64,000 bases of DNA from assembly GCF_020379485.1 (NCBI RefSeq), contig NW_026014659.1, positions 12,501-76,500 on the forward strand. Direction: 5' to 3'. Positions 22,439 through 33,030 of the stretch are shown piece by piece (positions within the stretch are counted from its first letter, which is position 1; every line of letters begins with the position of its first letter). The stretch comes from Brassica napus (taxonomy: Eukaryota > Streptophyta > Magnoliopsida > Brassicales > Brassicaceae). The notes under the pieces are model-generated. The model saw only the letters and a program-made list of their open reading frames with translations, was not told the DNA's origin and made no database searches. The position numbers and the translations under genes were made by a program.

Positions 22439-25400
22439 TGTCACGAGCTGAATATCGACCCAACGTTCAAACCCGTCAAACAGAAAAGACGGAAGCTGGG
22501 ACCCGAACGTGCTGCCGCAGTAAACGATGAGGTCGAAAAATTGCTTAAAGTTGGGTCGATAACGGAAGTAAGATACCCGGACTGGCTCGCCAACCCCGTA
22601 GTAGTCAAAAAGAAAAACGGGAAGTGGCGAGTTTGCGTAGATTTTACCGACCTAAACAAGGCATGTCCAAAGGATAGCTTCCCTCTACCACATATCGATC
22701 GATTGGTAGAAGCAACAGCGGGCAACGAACTCTTATCCTTCATGGATGCCTTCTCAGGTTATAATCAATTTGGGATGAATCCCGACGATCGTGAGAAGAC
22801 TGCATTCATTACCGATCGCGGAACTTATTGCTATAAGGTAATGCCCTTCGGCCTCAAAAACGCTGGAGCAACTTACCAACGACTCGTGAACCGAATGTTC
22901 TCCAAACAACTCGGAAAAACGATGGAAGTTTATATCGACGACATGCTCGTCAAATCCCTCAAAGCAAGAGATCACGTGTCACATCTCGAAGAATGCTTTG
23001 CACAACTAAACTCCCACAACATGAAGCTCAACCCGACGAAATGTAGATTCGCCGTGGCATCAGGAGAATTCCTCGGCTACTTGGTCACCAACCGCGGCAT
23101 CGAAGCAAATCCAAAACAGATCAACGCACTAATCGAGATGGCTTCACCAAAGAACAAGCGGGAGGTCCAAAGACTGACCGGCAGAATCGCAGCACTTAAC
23201 CGATTTATTTCACGATCAACAGATAAGTGCCTGCCCTTCTACGACGTCCTGCGAGGAAATAAAAAATTCGAATGGTCGGAAGAGTGCGAAAACGCCTTCC
23301 AACAGCTGAAGCGTTATTTAGCTACTCCTCCAGTCCTCGCAAAACCCGTGGAAGGGGAGCCTTTATTCTTGTACATCGCGGTGTCGGCAACGGCCGTAAG
23401 CGGAGTCCTGATCAGGGAAGAACGCGGAGAGCAGAAACCTATTTTCTACATAAGCAAAACCTTGCTGGATGCCGAATCTAGATATCCGTTGATGGAAAAA
23501 TTGGCATGCGCGGTCGTAACATCGGCCCGAAAACTAAGACCATATTTCCAATCCCACACGATTGTCATCCTCACGACTTTTCCCTTACGGACAATTTTGC
23601 ATAGCCCAAGTCAATCAGGACGATTGGCTAAGTGGGCGGTCGAGTTGAGCGAGTATGACATCGAATACCGACCAAGGACGAGCGCAAAATCACAAGTGCT
23701 CGCAGACTTCCTGGTCGAACTTCCAACGGGAGCAATAACCAATGAGGAACCAAATTCCACCTGGCTCCTCCACGTCGACGGATCCTCATCCAAGCAAGGA
23801 TCGGGTATCGGGATCCGTCTCACATCTCCAACGAGCGAGATCTTGGAACAATCGTTCAGGCTGGAATTCCATGCCTCAAACAACGAGGCCGAATACGAAG
23901 CGTTAATCGCAGGTCTACGTTTGGCTCATGGCTTAAAAATACGCAATCTCCACGCGTACTGCGACTCCCAGTTAGTGGCCAGTCAATTCAGCGGAGAGTA
24001 TGAAGCCAGAGACGAACGGATGGACGCGTACCTCAAACTGGTCCAGGGTCTAGCTCAAGACTTCGACTGCTTCGCCCTTACCCGGATCCCCCGTTCCGAG
24101 AATGTCCAGGCGGACGCCCTCGCGGCCTTAGCATCAAGTTCCGATCCAGGACTCAAAAGGGTAATTCCGGTCGAATTCATCGAACATCCGAGTATCGGAC
24201 CACCAGTCGTTGTCAATCTCATAGAGGGTCAAGACGACGAGGAAGAAGAAATTACGGTACCACCACCATCAGAGCAATCTGATTACGGCTGTGATACCCC
24301 ATGGCTTCAGACGATTCGAGACTACATTATCGACGGGCAACTGCCCGCCGAAAAATGGGCAGCTCGCAAGATCCGAACACAGGCCGCACGCTACGTGACA
24401 GTGGACGGCGAAATCTACAAATGGAGATTCTCCGGACCACTCCTGACGTGCCTGGAAGGAGAAAAGGCGAGGAAAGTAATGGAGGAAATACATTCCGGCT
24501 CATGCGGCAACCATTCCGGCGGAAGATCACTAGCCGTGAAAATCAAACGCCACGGATACTATTGGCCAACAATGATCGGAGATTGCGAGAAATTCGCACG
24601 AAAATGCGAAAAATGCCAACGGCATGCGCCAACTATCCGACAACCGGCCGAAGTTCTTTCCTCCATCACATCGCCTTATCCCTTTATGCGCTGGGCCATG
24701 GATATTGTCGGACCTCTGCATAATTCAAAGCAAAAGCGCTTCCTTCTAGTCCTTACCGATTTTTTCTCAAAATGGGTAGAGGCGGACTCGTACGCAAGTA
24801 TAAAAGACGTCCAAGTCGAGAATTTCGTATGGAGAAACATCATCTGTAGGCATGGAGTTCCTTACGAAATCGTAACCGATAACGGGTCTCAATTCATTTC
24901 CACCCGATTCGAGGCATTCTGCGAAAAGTGGAAGATACGACTCAACAAGTCAACTCCCAGATATCCGCAGTGCAACGGACAGGCTGAAACAATCAACAAG
25001 ACCATTCTCGACGGACTGAAGAAACGCTTGGAGGCCAAAAAAGGTAGATGGGCCGACGAACTCGAGGGAGTCCTCTGGTCTCACCGTACCACCCCAAGGC
25101 GAGCAACGGGAGAAACTCCCTTCGCCCTGGTATACGGCACGGAGTGCATGATTCCCGCAGAAGTAGAATTTCCCGGTGTTCGAAGAAGGTTCTTACCTGA
25201 ACGAGAGGAACTCAACAATGCTATGCTCTTGGACGACCTCGACCTCATTAACGAACGCCGGGATCGAGCGCTCATCCGAATTCAAAACTACCAGCACGCC
25301 GCTGCGAGATACTATAATTCCAACGTACGGAATCGTAGGTTCAATCAGGGAGATCTGGTCCTTCGCAAAGTCTTCCAAAACACCGCTGAACGAAACGCGG

Positions 25401-25531
25401 GAAAACTCGGAGCAAACTGGGAAGGTCCCTATAAAATCGAAAAAGTCGTCCGACCAGGTTCTTACGAAATAGCCAACATGCAGGGCATAAAAATCCCTAG
25501 AACCTGGAATGCGATGCATCTCAAAAAATAA
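22439..25531 (+). CDS. pol: Element C RT - RNase H - integrase
   Basis: Open from TGTCACGAGC (22439) to TAA; residue numbers below count from 22541. Reverse transcriptase spans about 15-200, with VCVDFTDLNKACPKD, MDAFSGYNQ, MPFGLKNAGATYQ and the YIDD catalytic box at 131-134. A degenerate RNase H-like domain (about 275-395) is followed by a second RNase H (about 408-530) with D413, E449, D475 and D525. Integrase has an HHCC finger (H651, H658, C689, C692) and a core triad D721, D780, E816 with exactly 35 residues between the last two. There is no chromodomain. The region is uninterrupted for nearly 1000 codons, far better preserved than the rest of the window, but it lacks gag and is out of frame with protease. 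Confidence 0.95.
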   Translation, partial: CHELNIDPTFKPVKQKRRKLGPERAAAVNDEVEKLLKVGSITEVRYPDWLANPVVVKKKNGKWRVCVDFTDLNKACPKDSFPLPHIDRLVEATAGNELLSFMDAFSGYNQFGMNPDDREKTAFITDRGTYCYKVMPFGLKNAGATYQRLVNRMFSKQLGKTMEVYIDDMLVKSLKARDHVSHLEECFAQLNSHNMKLNPTKCRFAVASGEFLGYLVTNRGIEANPKQINALIEMASPKNKREVQRLTGRIAALNRFISRSTDKCLPFYDVLRGNKKFEWSEECENAFQQLKRYLATPPVLAKPVEGEPLFLYIAVSATAVSGVLIREERGEQKPIFYISKTLLDAESRYPLMEKLACAVVTSARKLRPYFQSHTIVILTTFPLRTILHSPSQSGRLAKWAVELSEYDIEYRPRTSAKSQVLADFLVELPTGAITNEEPNSTWLLHVDGSSSKQGSGIGIRLTSPTSEILEQSFRLEFHASNNEAEYEALIAGLRLAHGLKIRNLHAYCDSQLVASQFSGEYEARDERMDAYLKLVQGLAQDFDCFALTRIPRSENVQADALAALASSSDPGLKRVIPVEFIEHPSIGPPVVVNLIEGQDDEEEEITVPPPSEQSDYGCDTPWLQTIRDYIIDGQLPAEKWAARKIRTQAARYVTVDGEIYKWRFSGPLLTCLEGEKARKVMEEIHSGSCGNHSGGRSLAVKIKRHGYYWPTMIGDCEKFARKCEKCQRHAPTIRQPAEVLSSITSPYPFMRWAMDIVGPLHNSKQKRFLLVLTDFFSKWVEADSYASIKDVQVENFVWRNIICRHGVPYEIVTDNGSQFISTRFEAFCEKWKIRLNKSTPRYPQCNGQAETINKTILDGLKKRLEAKKGRWADELEGVLWSHRTTPRRATGETPFALVYGTECMIPAEVEFPGVRRRFLPEREELNNAMLLDDLDLINERRDRALIRIQNYQHAAARYYNSNVRNRRFNQGDLVLRKVFQNTAERNAGKLGANWEGPYKIEKVVRPGSYEIANMQGIKIPRTWNAMHLKK

Positions 25532-26552
25532 TATCACTAAACAAACCAACTCGCAATCACTGAACTACGAGACGGCTTGATCTCCGCAAGGAGTACGTAG
25601 GCAGTTTGCCGAAAGGCAAATTCAGCTGTCCCCCCTCATTAAAAAAGGGGGGGAGTGGGTACGTATACTCGTATACTCCCAAAAAATCGAAAAATTTCTT
25701 ACCACACATTTGGTGTTTTCGACTTATCAAAACATCCTCACCCGCAACGAGGTCTTCGGAAATCAGTCGGCCGCTTGGGAGAATCAACCTTTAGCATCGC
25801 GAGACGTCGCAAAAAATGCCTCAAAGTTGGTTTCTTCCGAGCAAACGAAATCTCCGCCACCAAGTCCGATGCTGATCACATCGAACTCACAAACGTCCTA
25901 AACAGACATAGACATCTCACGGAGATGACTCTCTTACATCCGAAACAAGGATAATAGCGCTATAAAAGAAATCCGAAATTTTGGTCTAGCACTTCCGGTC
26001 TCCGGAGAGATGCTCGATTCGTATCAAACAAGTCATATAAGCCGAGAACTTTTCGCGGACTTTACATCGATACGAATCAGGAAGAAATCGCGACAGGAAA
26101 AAAGATAGCCGGTTAGTCACCGCACAATCCTTAAACCGAAAGTAAACCTAGGTCTTGCCTTAAACCCAGCGCACTGGTCTCTAACATCTCAAAGGCATGA
26201 TATCGAAAGATAGGAGATTCTTAAACCACGCCTCTATGTTTACGTTCGATACCTTCAGCACCCCCGCAGAGTTCACATCTCGCGGAAGAACTCTCGAAAC
26301 AGGTCTCGAATAAAACATTTCACAATCGAAGAAGGATATGAGACGACAACTCATCACCTTCCTCCCCACTATTCACAAATTCATAAAAAGCGTTATCCGA
26401 TTATCATACCATAAAAAGAAAGCCGCGGAGCGGCAGGGATTCAAAGCCACACACGGCCAGTCCCGAAATACAAACAAGGCCATTCAAGGCCGAAACATAA
26501 AAACATAAAAAAAATCTCTCGCAAGAGATCTAACCCAAGTCACCCTCAGAAC
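25532..26552. other. C spacer between convergent pol and antisense ORF
   Basis: No ORF is supported. At 25627-25680 there is a G/C inverted repeat (CCCCCC...GGGGGG) followed by GTATACTCGTATAC. At about 26108-26165 a block reading AGTCACCGCACAATCC, then AAGTAAACCTAGGTCTTGCC recurs, reverse-complemented, in E at 48960-49025 and 55670-55730. The spacer thus holds conserved non-coding DNA between two transcription units that face each other. Confidence 0.65.
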
Positions 26553-27792
26553 TTACGCCCCCTCTTCACCCGCTGCCTCGTCCGAGCCTGGAGCCGCGTC
26601 ACTTCCGTTCTCTCCGACCATCGGGTCTTTCCCCTCTGGGTCTTCTGAACACGTCGGAAGGAAGCACGCGGATTTCAGGTCGGCCAGGATAAGATCGAAA
26701 TCTCCATCCTCGGCCGCCATATCTCCCTTGCAGCCGGACAACCGGGCCTCTTCGGCCTCCAAGGTCGGGGGAGTCTCACTTTGGAACGACCGAACTACGG
26801 CCATCCCGCCCTCAATCGTCGCCAAAGCGAAATCCCTGCTCCGGATACACTCGAGGGAACCCAGGGAAGCAGAAATCTTCGCCAAGCGAGCTTGAAACTC
26901 CGCGCGAAGGGCATCCGTAGCCTCTTGGATCCCGCGGCGCGCTAGTCCAGCATCACTCTCGATCTGACGCTGGAGTCGACGCACCTCCGAGGATTTGGCC
27001 TTCCTGGCCTTCTTTTCCTTAAGCAAGGAACTCGCCGTCTTCCCAAGGTCCCTCTCAAGCTCTCCTATCGCAACCTCGAGCTTCGACACTTTCGCAGAGT
27101 GAGAGTCCTCGACAGCCGTCAACATAGCCTCGGTTTCGGACCATCTGCCCTGAAGCTCCACCAACTCCCCGGAAAGGCGACTGGTCTCAGAACCACATTC
27201 GCTGATCATCCCATCGATCAACGATATGAACTGCGAACGGTAAAAACTGGTTAGACTAAGTCCCTGAAAAGAATGCACGAAAGACGATCGAGAATTCAAA
27301 CAAGAAACAAACCTTTCCGCGAAGTCCCGACGCTAGGCTCGACCCACCTCGCTGCGAAGTCTCCCCGTCACCGCTCTTGGCAAGTTTCCTCCTCCGACTC
27401 TTAGGCTGAGTAGCCAGGACAGCGCTAGGAGCACGCAATGCCAGAACGATTTCTTTTCTGGCTGGAGGCGGAGGCATAGAGTCAGCGGCTTTCTCTTTGT
27501 CCTCGACGAGGATCGGAGTCGTGGAAGATCCCGCAGGTAGGACTTGCGGGAGAGGAGCCGCGACGTCGGTCCCATGACACGGGGCAACGACCTGCGCGGA
27601 AGAAGACGGAAACTCGGAGCCAGTTTGAGCTAGTTCTTTCTCGGCTTGACGACGAACTAGTTTCTCTCGGAAAGAAAGATGACCGGCAACACAAGCCGGC
27701 ACTTCCGCCGGAGAAGTTGGAATCGGAGCCGGAGAAGTGGCCTCACCCATCTCGACGTCGGAATCTTTCTTATCACCTTGGGAGGAAGACAT
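26553..27792 (-). CDS. Element C antisense ORF (coiled-coil protein)
   Basis: Read opposite to pol. Exon 1 (27792-27313, 160 codons) starts MSSSQGDKKDSDVEMGEATS and is Pro/Ser/Ala-rich with basic patches. A 49-bp intervening sequence with GT...CAG ends follows, very short for a plant intron. Exon 2 (27263-26553, 237 codons) starts GLSL and is a long coiled coil (SKLEVAIGELERDLGKTASS, RRLQRQIESDAGLA), ending in an acidic tail. The E copies have the same GLSL start just after an intron, so the homology of the second half is clear. The N-terminal domain found in E (the family called putative gypsy-type transposon, Transposase_28-like) is absent here. Role unknown; extra antisense ORFs are known in Tat-lineage elements. 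Confidence 0.75.
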
Positions 27793-27889
27793 GTTGAGAG
27801 AAAAGTTATGAAACTAGAGAGGTTTTTGAAGGAATGAAGGAGGGAAGGTGTGAAGAAAATGAATGACAAGAGCTCACTACTTATAGAAG

Positions 27890-27899
27890 TATGGGTTCG
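27890..27899 (-). promoter_or_regulatory. TATA-like motif for the C antisense ORF
   Basis: The minus-strand CTTCTATAAG is ~100 bp upstream of the ATG at 27792. E1 (CCTATAAGAAG, 31573-31583) and E2 (CTTATAAGAAG) have a matching motif at the same place. Confidence 0.5.
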
Positions 27900-28007
27900 G
27901 AATGTCGTCTCGACAACTTTTTTCCGCGGAATTTTAAATGTAAATTTCCTCCAATACACTTAACCTTGTCAAAGTCATCTATCCGCCCGCTAGAGTCACA
28001 AATCTAA

Positions 28008-28024
28008 CGGGCTGGGGGGCTAAC
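28008..28024 (+). other. Polypurine tract of C
   Basis: CGGGCTGGGGGGCTAAC lies directly before the 3' LTR start. The E units have the same tract in reverse complement. Confidence 0.75.
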
Positions 28025-29418
28025 TGTTGGGGTCAAAAATGGTTACGACAAATTTAACATTCAAAACGTCCGAGGAGGAAAATAAGAATTTCTCCGAAGA
28101 GTATTTTCGAAATAGACTCTTTCTTACGAAAAAGCTTTACGGAAGAAAGAATCGAGATGTCCGACGAAAAGCTCGAAACAGGTCGCTACGTAGCGACCGA
28201 GCGATCGTCCCGCTCGGTCGCTACGTAGCGACTGAGCTCGAGCCAAAGCTCGGTCGCTTCGTAGCGACCGAGCTCGAGCCAAAGCTCGGTCGCTACGTAG
28301 CGACCAAGCTCAGCCAAGCTCGGTCGCTACGTAGCGACCGAGTGATCATCCCGCTTGGTCGCTACGTAGCGACCGAGCTCAGCCAAGCTCGGTCGCTACG
28401 TAGCGACCGAGCGATCGTCCCGCTCGGTCACGTAGCGACGAGCTCAGCCAAGCTCGGTCGCTACGTAGCGACCGAGCGCTCGTCCCGCTCGGTTGCTACG
28501 TAGCGACCGAGCTCAAGCCAAAGCTCGGTCGCTACGTAGCGACCGAGCACTCGTCTCACTCGGTCGCTACGTAGCGACCTGGCTCGAGCCAAAGTTCGGT
28601 CGCTGTGTAGCGATTGAACCTTTCCGAACATCGATACGACACCAGTCCATGCATTCTCGTCAAACCTTCGAATGCTATCTCCCGAAGACCGTAGCAAGCT
28701 CAGTCCATGTTTCCCGCTATTCTAATTCATCGATGAAACTTCGCGGATTAGAAACCGCGGAAAACTCGTAGTAAACGTGTCGAGTCGGAAGACGGCCCAA
28801 AGGGACCTAAAACACGATTCGAAGCCCATCCTACGATTTTCCTAACCAAAAGCCCGTAAACCACAGCATGGTTTACGCTTGGCCCACAAGGAAGGATAAA
28901 TGTCAAGTTTCTGCGGATAAATACGGAAGTTTTGAAGATAATTATGAAGATCGGGAAAAATGGAATATCTCCATTTTTATGCTATGACGGCTTAAGGGCA
29001 GAAGAGTAAAAGCGTAAACCGACCTTGGAGCTAGTATATAAGGAGTCCTAGGCGAGGAGCAGAGGGGAGAACTTTTTTCAGAGAAAACTTAGCACTTAGA
29101 GCAATTTAGGCAATTTTCCGTTTTTGTTATTTCGAGCTGCGACTCAATTAGGTTTAGCCGTCTTAGGGTTGCTAGAACTAGGAATCTCGCCGACAGCTCT
29201 CGAGCCCAGGCTTATACCTTGTTGTAACGCTCATACGCAGATTCAGAATAAGATCTACTTTGCTCTCTTTTCGATTTCTTATTTTTATCGTTGTTATTCT
29301 CGTGTTCTGATTGCTTGACGTGTGGTAATTAACAGATATCCGGGTCCTCTGGGAAACTAGGGTTTTCTTAGTTTCCTTATTTAAACGGAAATCGACAGTG
29401 TGAATTTCGGTTCCCACA
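28025..29418 (+). mobile_element. Element C: 3' LTR
   Basis: A 1394-bp LTR with the same ends as the 5' LTR. The palindrome array here (28179-28616) has about 13 units against about four in the 5' LTR; outside the array the two LTRs are nearly identical by eye. Confidence 0.93.
28179..28616. repeat. Palindrome array in C 3' LTR
   Basis: About 13 units of ~35 bp. Each is the palindrome GGTCGCTACGTAGCGACC or a near variant, followed by one of two spacers, GAGCGATCGTCCCGCTC or GAGCTCGAGCCAAAGCTC. Both spacers are themselves inverted repeats. Confidence 0.93.
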
Positions 29419-29553
29419 CCTGCCTTTTATAGAAGAAGGGGCAGTTACCTTTCCAAAGGTTGCACCCTTTCGGTATCATTTCTGGCCATTGATTTAATCA
29501 ATGGTCCAGATCATACCCATTCGGCTCAGGCAGTTTCCAGATCATACCCATTC
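29419..29553 (-). mobile_element. Element B: 5' LTR, second segment
   Basis: Continues B's LTR from CCTGCCTTTTATAG, homologous to about 15440-15570. It holds the LTR TATA box (minus strand, 29424-29431). At its right end CCAGATCATACCCATTCG occurs twice (near 29507 and 29536), although the left LTR has it once, and ~570 bp of LTR expected next are missing. Confidence 0.88.
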
Positions 29554-30020
29554 GCACTGTCGATTTCCGTTTAAATAAGGAAACTAGGAAAACCCTAATT
29601 TCCCAGAGGACCCGGATATCTGCTAATTACCACACGTCAAGAAATCAGAACACGAGAATAACAACGATAAAGTATAAGAAATCGAAGAAGAGAGCAAAAA
29701 AGATTTTTCGATATCTGCAGATCGGCTCCTGGTCCTTCTTGGATGTCTGTCGACGTCCTCGTCGGTGTCGTTGGAGACATCGCTAGGATCCAGGTCAATG
29801 CGTTCGGCTTCATTATCCTCCGAGTCCTTTGCAGGGGGCGAAAGACTTTCAGGGTTCCTCTTTTCGATGGGAGATTTCTCGCTAGGGTTTTGACCGGAAG
29901 GTCGTTCCCGCGCGACTCCTGATCTGTCGAGTGGGGTAGCGAAGTTGAGCCTCTTCCCGCGGATTTTGGTGGTTCCGCAGGGATGGATTGCCTGGGTCCT
30001 TGCCGTTAAGGTTTCAACCT
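29554..30020 (-). pseudogene. E0: partial LTR joined to a gag fragment
   Basis: 29554-29717 matches the inner (U5) end of the LTR, lacking the last 16 bases. It is joined near 29717 to gag sequence matching 51775-52075 (minus sense: ...[14 protein letters not shown], then the Arg/Asp-rich region). The gag then runs directly into LTR-A with no PBS between them, the same aberrant junction as at 52075/52076. It is a remnant of a third internal region. Confidence 0.8.
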
Positions 30021-31443
30021 TGTGGGAACCGAAATTCACACTGTCGATTTCCGTTTAAATAAGGAAACTAGGAAAACCCTAATTTCCCAGAGGACCTGGA
30101 TATCTGTTAATTACCACACGTCAAGCAATCAGAACACGAGAATAACAACGATAAAAATAAGAAATCGAAAAGAGAGCAAAGTAGATCTTATTCTGAATTT
30201 GCGTATGAGCGTTACAACAAGGTATAAGCCTGGGCTCGAGAGCTGTCGGCGAGATTACTAGTTCTAGCAACCCTAAGACGGCTAAACCTAATTGAGTGGC
30301 AGCTCGAAATAACAAAAACGGAAAAATGCCTAAATTGCTCTAAGTGCTAAGTTTGCTCTGAAAAAGTTGTCCTCCATGCTCCTCACCCAGGACTCCTTAT
30401 ATACTAGCTCCAAGGTCGGTTTACGCTTTTACTCTTCTGCCCTTAAGCCGTCATAGCATAAAAATGGAGATATTCCATTTTTCCCGATCTTCACAATTAT
30501 CTTCAAAACTTCCGTATTTATCCGTGGAAACTTGAAATTTATCCTTCCTTGTGGACCAAGCATAAACCGTGTTGTGGTTTACGGGCTTTTGGTTAAAAAA
30601 TCGTAGGATGGGCCTCGAGTCGTGTTTTAGGTCCCTTTGGGCCGTCTTCCGACTTGACACGTTTACTACGAGTTCTTTTGATAAAGAATGACTTTCCGCG
30701 GTTTTCAATTCGCAAAGTCTGATCGATGATTTAGAATAGCGGAAAGCATGGACTGAGCTTGCTACGGTCTTCGGGAGATGGCATTTGAAGGTTTGACGAG
30801 AATGCATGGACTGGTGTTGTATCGATGTTCGGAAGAGCTCGATCGCTATGCAACGACCGAACTTTGGCTCAAGCCCGGTCGCTATGTAGCGACCAATCTT
30901 TGGCTCAAACTTGGTCGCTACGTAGCGACCGAGCTTTGGCTCGAGCTCGGTCGCTATGCGGGACGAGCGCTCGGTCGCTACGCAGCAACCAAGCGGGATG
31001 AGCACTCGGTCGCTACGTAGCGACCGAGCTTGGCCGAGCTCGGTCGCTACGTAGCGACCGAGCTTTGGCGTGAGCTCGGTCGTTACGTAGCGACCGAGCG
31101 GAACGATTGCTCGGTCGCTACGTAGCGACCGAGCTTTGGCTCGAGCTTGGTCGCTATGTAGCGACCGATCGGGTCGGATGTTCGGTCACTTCGTAGCGAC
31201 CGGCATCGGCTCGGACTTGGTTGCAACGTAGCGACCGGACAGCGTGTATGTGCTGTAGCTACGCAACGACCGAGCTTGGTTCGTTTGCTTTTGAATCTTC
31301 AAGGATACTTCCTCGTAAAAACTTCGTATTGGTTATCATTTTTTTACAAAAATTATATCTTTATTTTTACTATTTCTTTCGGAAATACGATCTCCGAGGA
31401 TTTTCGGGTGGTAATTCCGTCGTGACTGTTTTTGACCCCAACA
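30021..31443 (-). mobile_element. E LTR-A
   Basis: 1423 bp, plus-sense TGTGGGAACC to CCCCAACA. The palindrome array is at 30838-31290 (about 12 units, several decayed). The TATA box (minus) is at 30397-30404. It serves as the 3' LTR of unit E1, being followed on the right by the polypurine tract. Confidence 0.9.
30838..31290. repeat. Palindrome array in E LTR-A
   Basis: About 12 units, with more decayed copies than in C (for example GGTCGCTATGTAGCGACC and GGTCACTTCGTAGCGACC). Confidence 0.88.
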
Positions 31444-31464
31444 GTTAGCCCCCCAGCCCGTTAG
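31444..31464 (-). other. Polypurine tract of E1
   Basis: The minus-strand CTAACGGGCTGGGGGGCTAAC is identical to that of C. The next ~240 bp up to the antisense ORF hold only a TATA-like motif (31573-31580). Confidence 0.75.
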
Positions 31465-31701
31465 GATCATGCATCGTAAGATCCTAGAGTGCGGTTAGGC
31501 ATGTTTGGCAAGTTAGGCGTGTTGGATGGAATTAATATCCGAAAGTCCAAGCTTGAATAGTAAATCCTCATGCCTATAAGAAGGGATGTAACTTGTTTCA
31601 TAATTTTTTCACTTTCTTGTCTTTCTCTAAGATCTTTCTTAAGAAAAAATTTCTTTCTTTCTCTCCACCCTTTTCTTCTATTTTCTCAAGAGAAGTGTAA
31701 A

Positions 31702-32347
31702 CATGTCGAGCAAGAAAAAGATTGCAAAAAAGGGTCTTCATCCGCGAGTGCTTACGAAGAGCTCATTGTTCCGAAGATGGAGTTCGTGCCTCACCCGGTA
31801 CATCCCGCCGAGAACGAGGCATGGTGGGTTGCGCATTATGGTTTGATGACTCCTCCCAAAGAGAAGTCGTTCCCGGTCCTGATCCATCGTGGAGTCGAGA
31901 AAGGGGATGCTAGCAGGAGTACCGACGAGTTTCTTGCGATCATGCGATCGTTCTACCATATCCCGGATGCTGTGGAGTTCCGGGTTCCCTATCCCGAAGA
32001 GTGTGCTAACAGCACCCCAGAGGGTTACTTTACTTGCTACGAGGCATTCGTAGTACGTTGTCGCTTATGGTTCCCAATCCCCGAAATCCTCGTCCGAGTG
32101 TTGGATCGTTTCGAGGTTGCGATAAGCCAGTTGACTCCTCTCGCCATTCAGCATCTTATTGGGATCCTGATCCTGAGCTACGAGCATGGCCTTTCCCTTT
32201 CCGTCGATCATTTTGAAGCATTTTTGAGGCTTCAACTCGTCAAAGATACGGACACGCATAGGCTGGTTCCTCGGAACTTTATGTCAATGGTTAAGAAGTT
32301 CATTTCGAAGTTCAACTCGTGGAAGAAGTTTTTTTTCTTTGTTCGTA
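31702..32347 (+). pseudogene. E1 antisense ORF, 5' part (Transposase_28-like domain)
   Basis: The ATG at 31702 ([11 protein letters not shown]) is followed by a frameshift in an A-run near 31735. The protein-like frame ([58 protein letters not shown]) then runs to the CACTA insertion. This belongs to the plant family named putative gypsy-type transposon. A conserved [20 protein letters not shown] stretch is near 32130-32190. The CACTA element splits the gene in the codons for FVRT; the rest resumes at 47414. Orientation is opposite to gag. Function unknown. Confidence 0.8.
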
Positions 32348-32359
32348 CACTACAAGAAA

Positions 32360-32690
32360 ATCAGTAATTTCTGACCGTCATATCCGTTGGAAAACGATCG
32401 AAAATGGCCTGTGCTGACAGATCTATATGGTCAGAAATTTTTAAGCGGTCAGAAACGGTCAGAAATATCAGACCGAAAACCGATGAATTTTTACGGTCGG
32501 AAACTTTTGACGGTAACAGCGATCGGAAAGTTTTTACGGAAGATACGGTCAGAAAGTTTTGATGGAAGTTACGGTCAGAAATATTTGACGGATATTTCGG
32601 TCAGAATGTTTTGACGGATACTTCGGTCGGATATTTCTGACAGGTGCATCGGTCAGAAACGATTATTTCGGTTGGGATTATAAAATACTG
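32360..32690. repeat. CACTA left subterminal repeats
   Basis: Many copies of CGGTCAGAAA, ACGGTCAGAAAT and GACGGAT-type motifs in both orientations. Such clusters bind TNPA in En/Spm. Confidence 0.82.
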
Positions 32691-32941
32691 AAATGGTAGT
32701 TCGATTTTGAATTTTAAAAGTCAAATTTTTATAAAAGATTTGCAAAGTTGAAAACAAACATACATCGATAAAGTAATTAATTTACTAGTCATAGATTGTA
32801 CAAACATAACAAAGTGATTAATCACACCAAAACACATACCAAAAACCGTTGGCAAAGTTCCAGCACGTAAAAAAAAAAAACCAAAGTTCCTTACTAGAAA
32901 CATCGATCGTCGGGGCTTTGGGTTGCAGAGTCCGGCTGGGT

Positions 32942-33030
32942 TTAAGTTGCAGAGAACTGCTCGGGGTAAAGGTTGGAAATGAAAGCGGTCACGCTACAAA
33001 GCTGTTCCTCAATAGCTTGACGTTTTGACC
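32942..33030 (-). pseudogene. TNPA-like gene: end of the last exon
   Basis: The minus-strand frame SKRQAIEEQLCSVTAFISNL ends with TAA at 32942-32944. It continues the coiled coil cut at 40894 by F, with one copy of the TGACC target duplication removed. 32690-32941 between it and the subterminal repeats shows nothing else. Confidence 0.8.

Larger units (their letters stand above)
20466..29418 (+). mobile_element. Element C: gag-less Tat-like Ty3 element
   Basis: The element is complete with respect to LTRs: it is bounded by TGTTGGGGTC and GGTTCCCACA, with the 5-bp target duplication CCTGC at 20461-20465 and 29419-29423. In order it has the 5' LTR, PBS, a gag deletion, protease, RT, two RNase H domains, integrase, a convergent antisense ORF, a polypurine tract and the 3' LTR. 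The degenerate RNase H followed by a second, intact one, plus the antisense ORF, point to the Tat (Retand-like) lineage. It is inserted beside the TATA box of B's 5' LTR. The LTRs differ mainly in palindrome copy number. Confidence 0.93.

Noticed and set aside
24301..24723. ORF of 140 codons in a second frame of C pol
   Set aside because: It overlaps the intact integrase-linker region and has the composition of an off-frame reading.
28179..28616. Possible CRISPR array because of regular ~35-bp repeats
   Set aside because: Spacers are of two recurring types, not unique; there are no cas genes; the block is inside a plant LTR.
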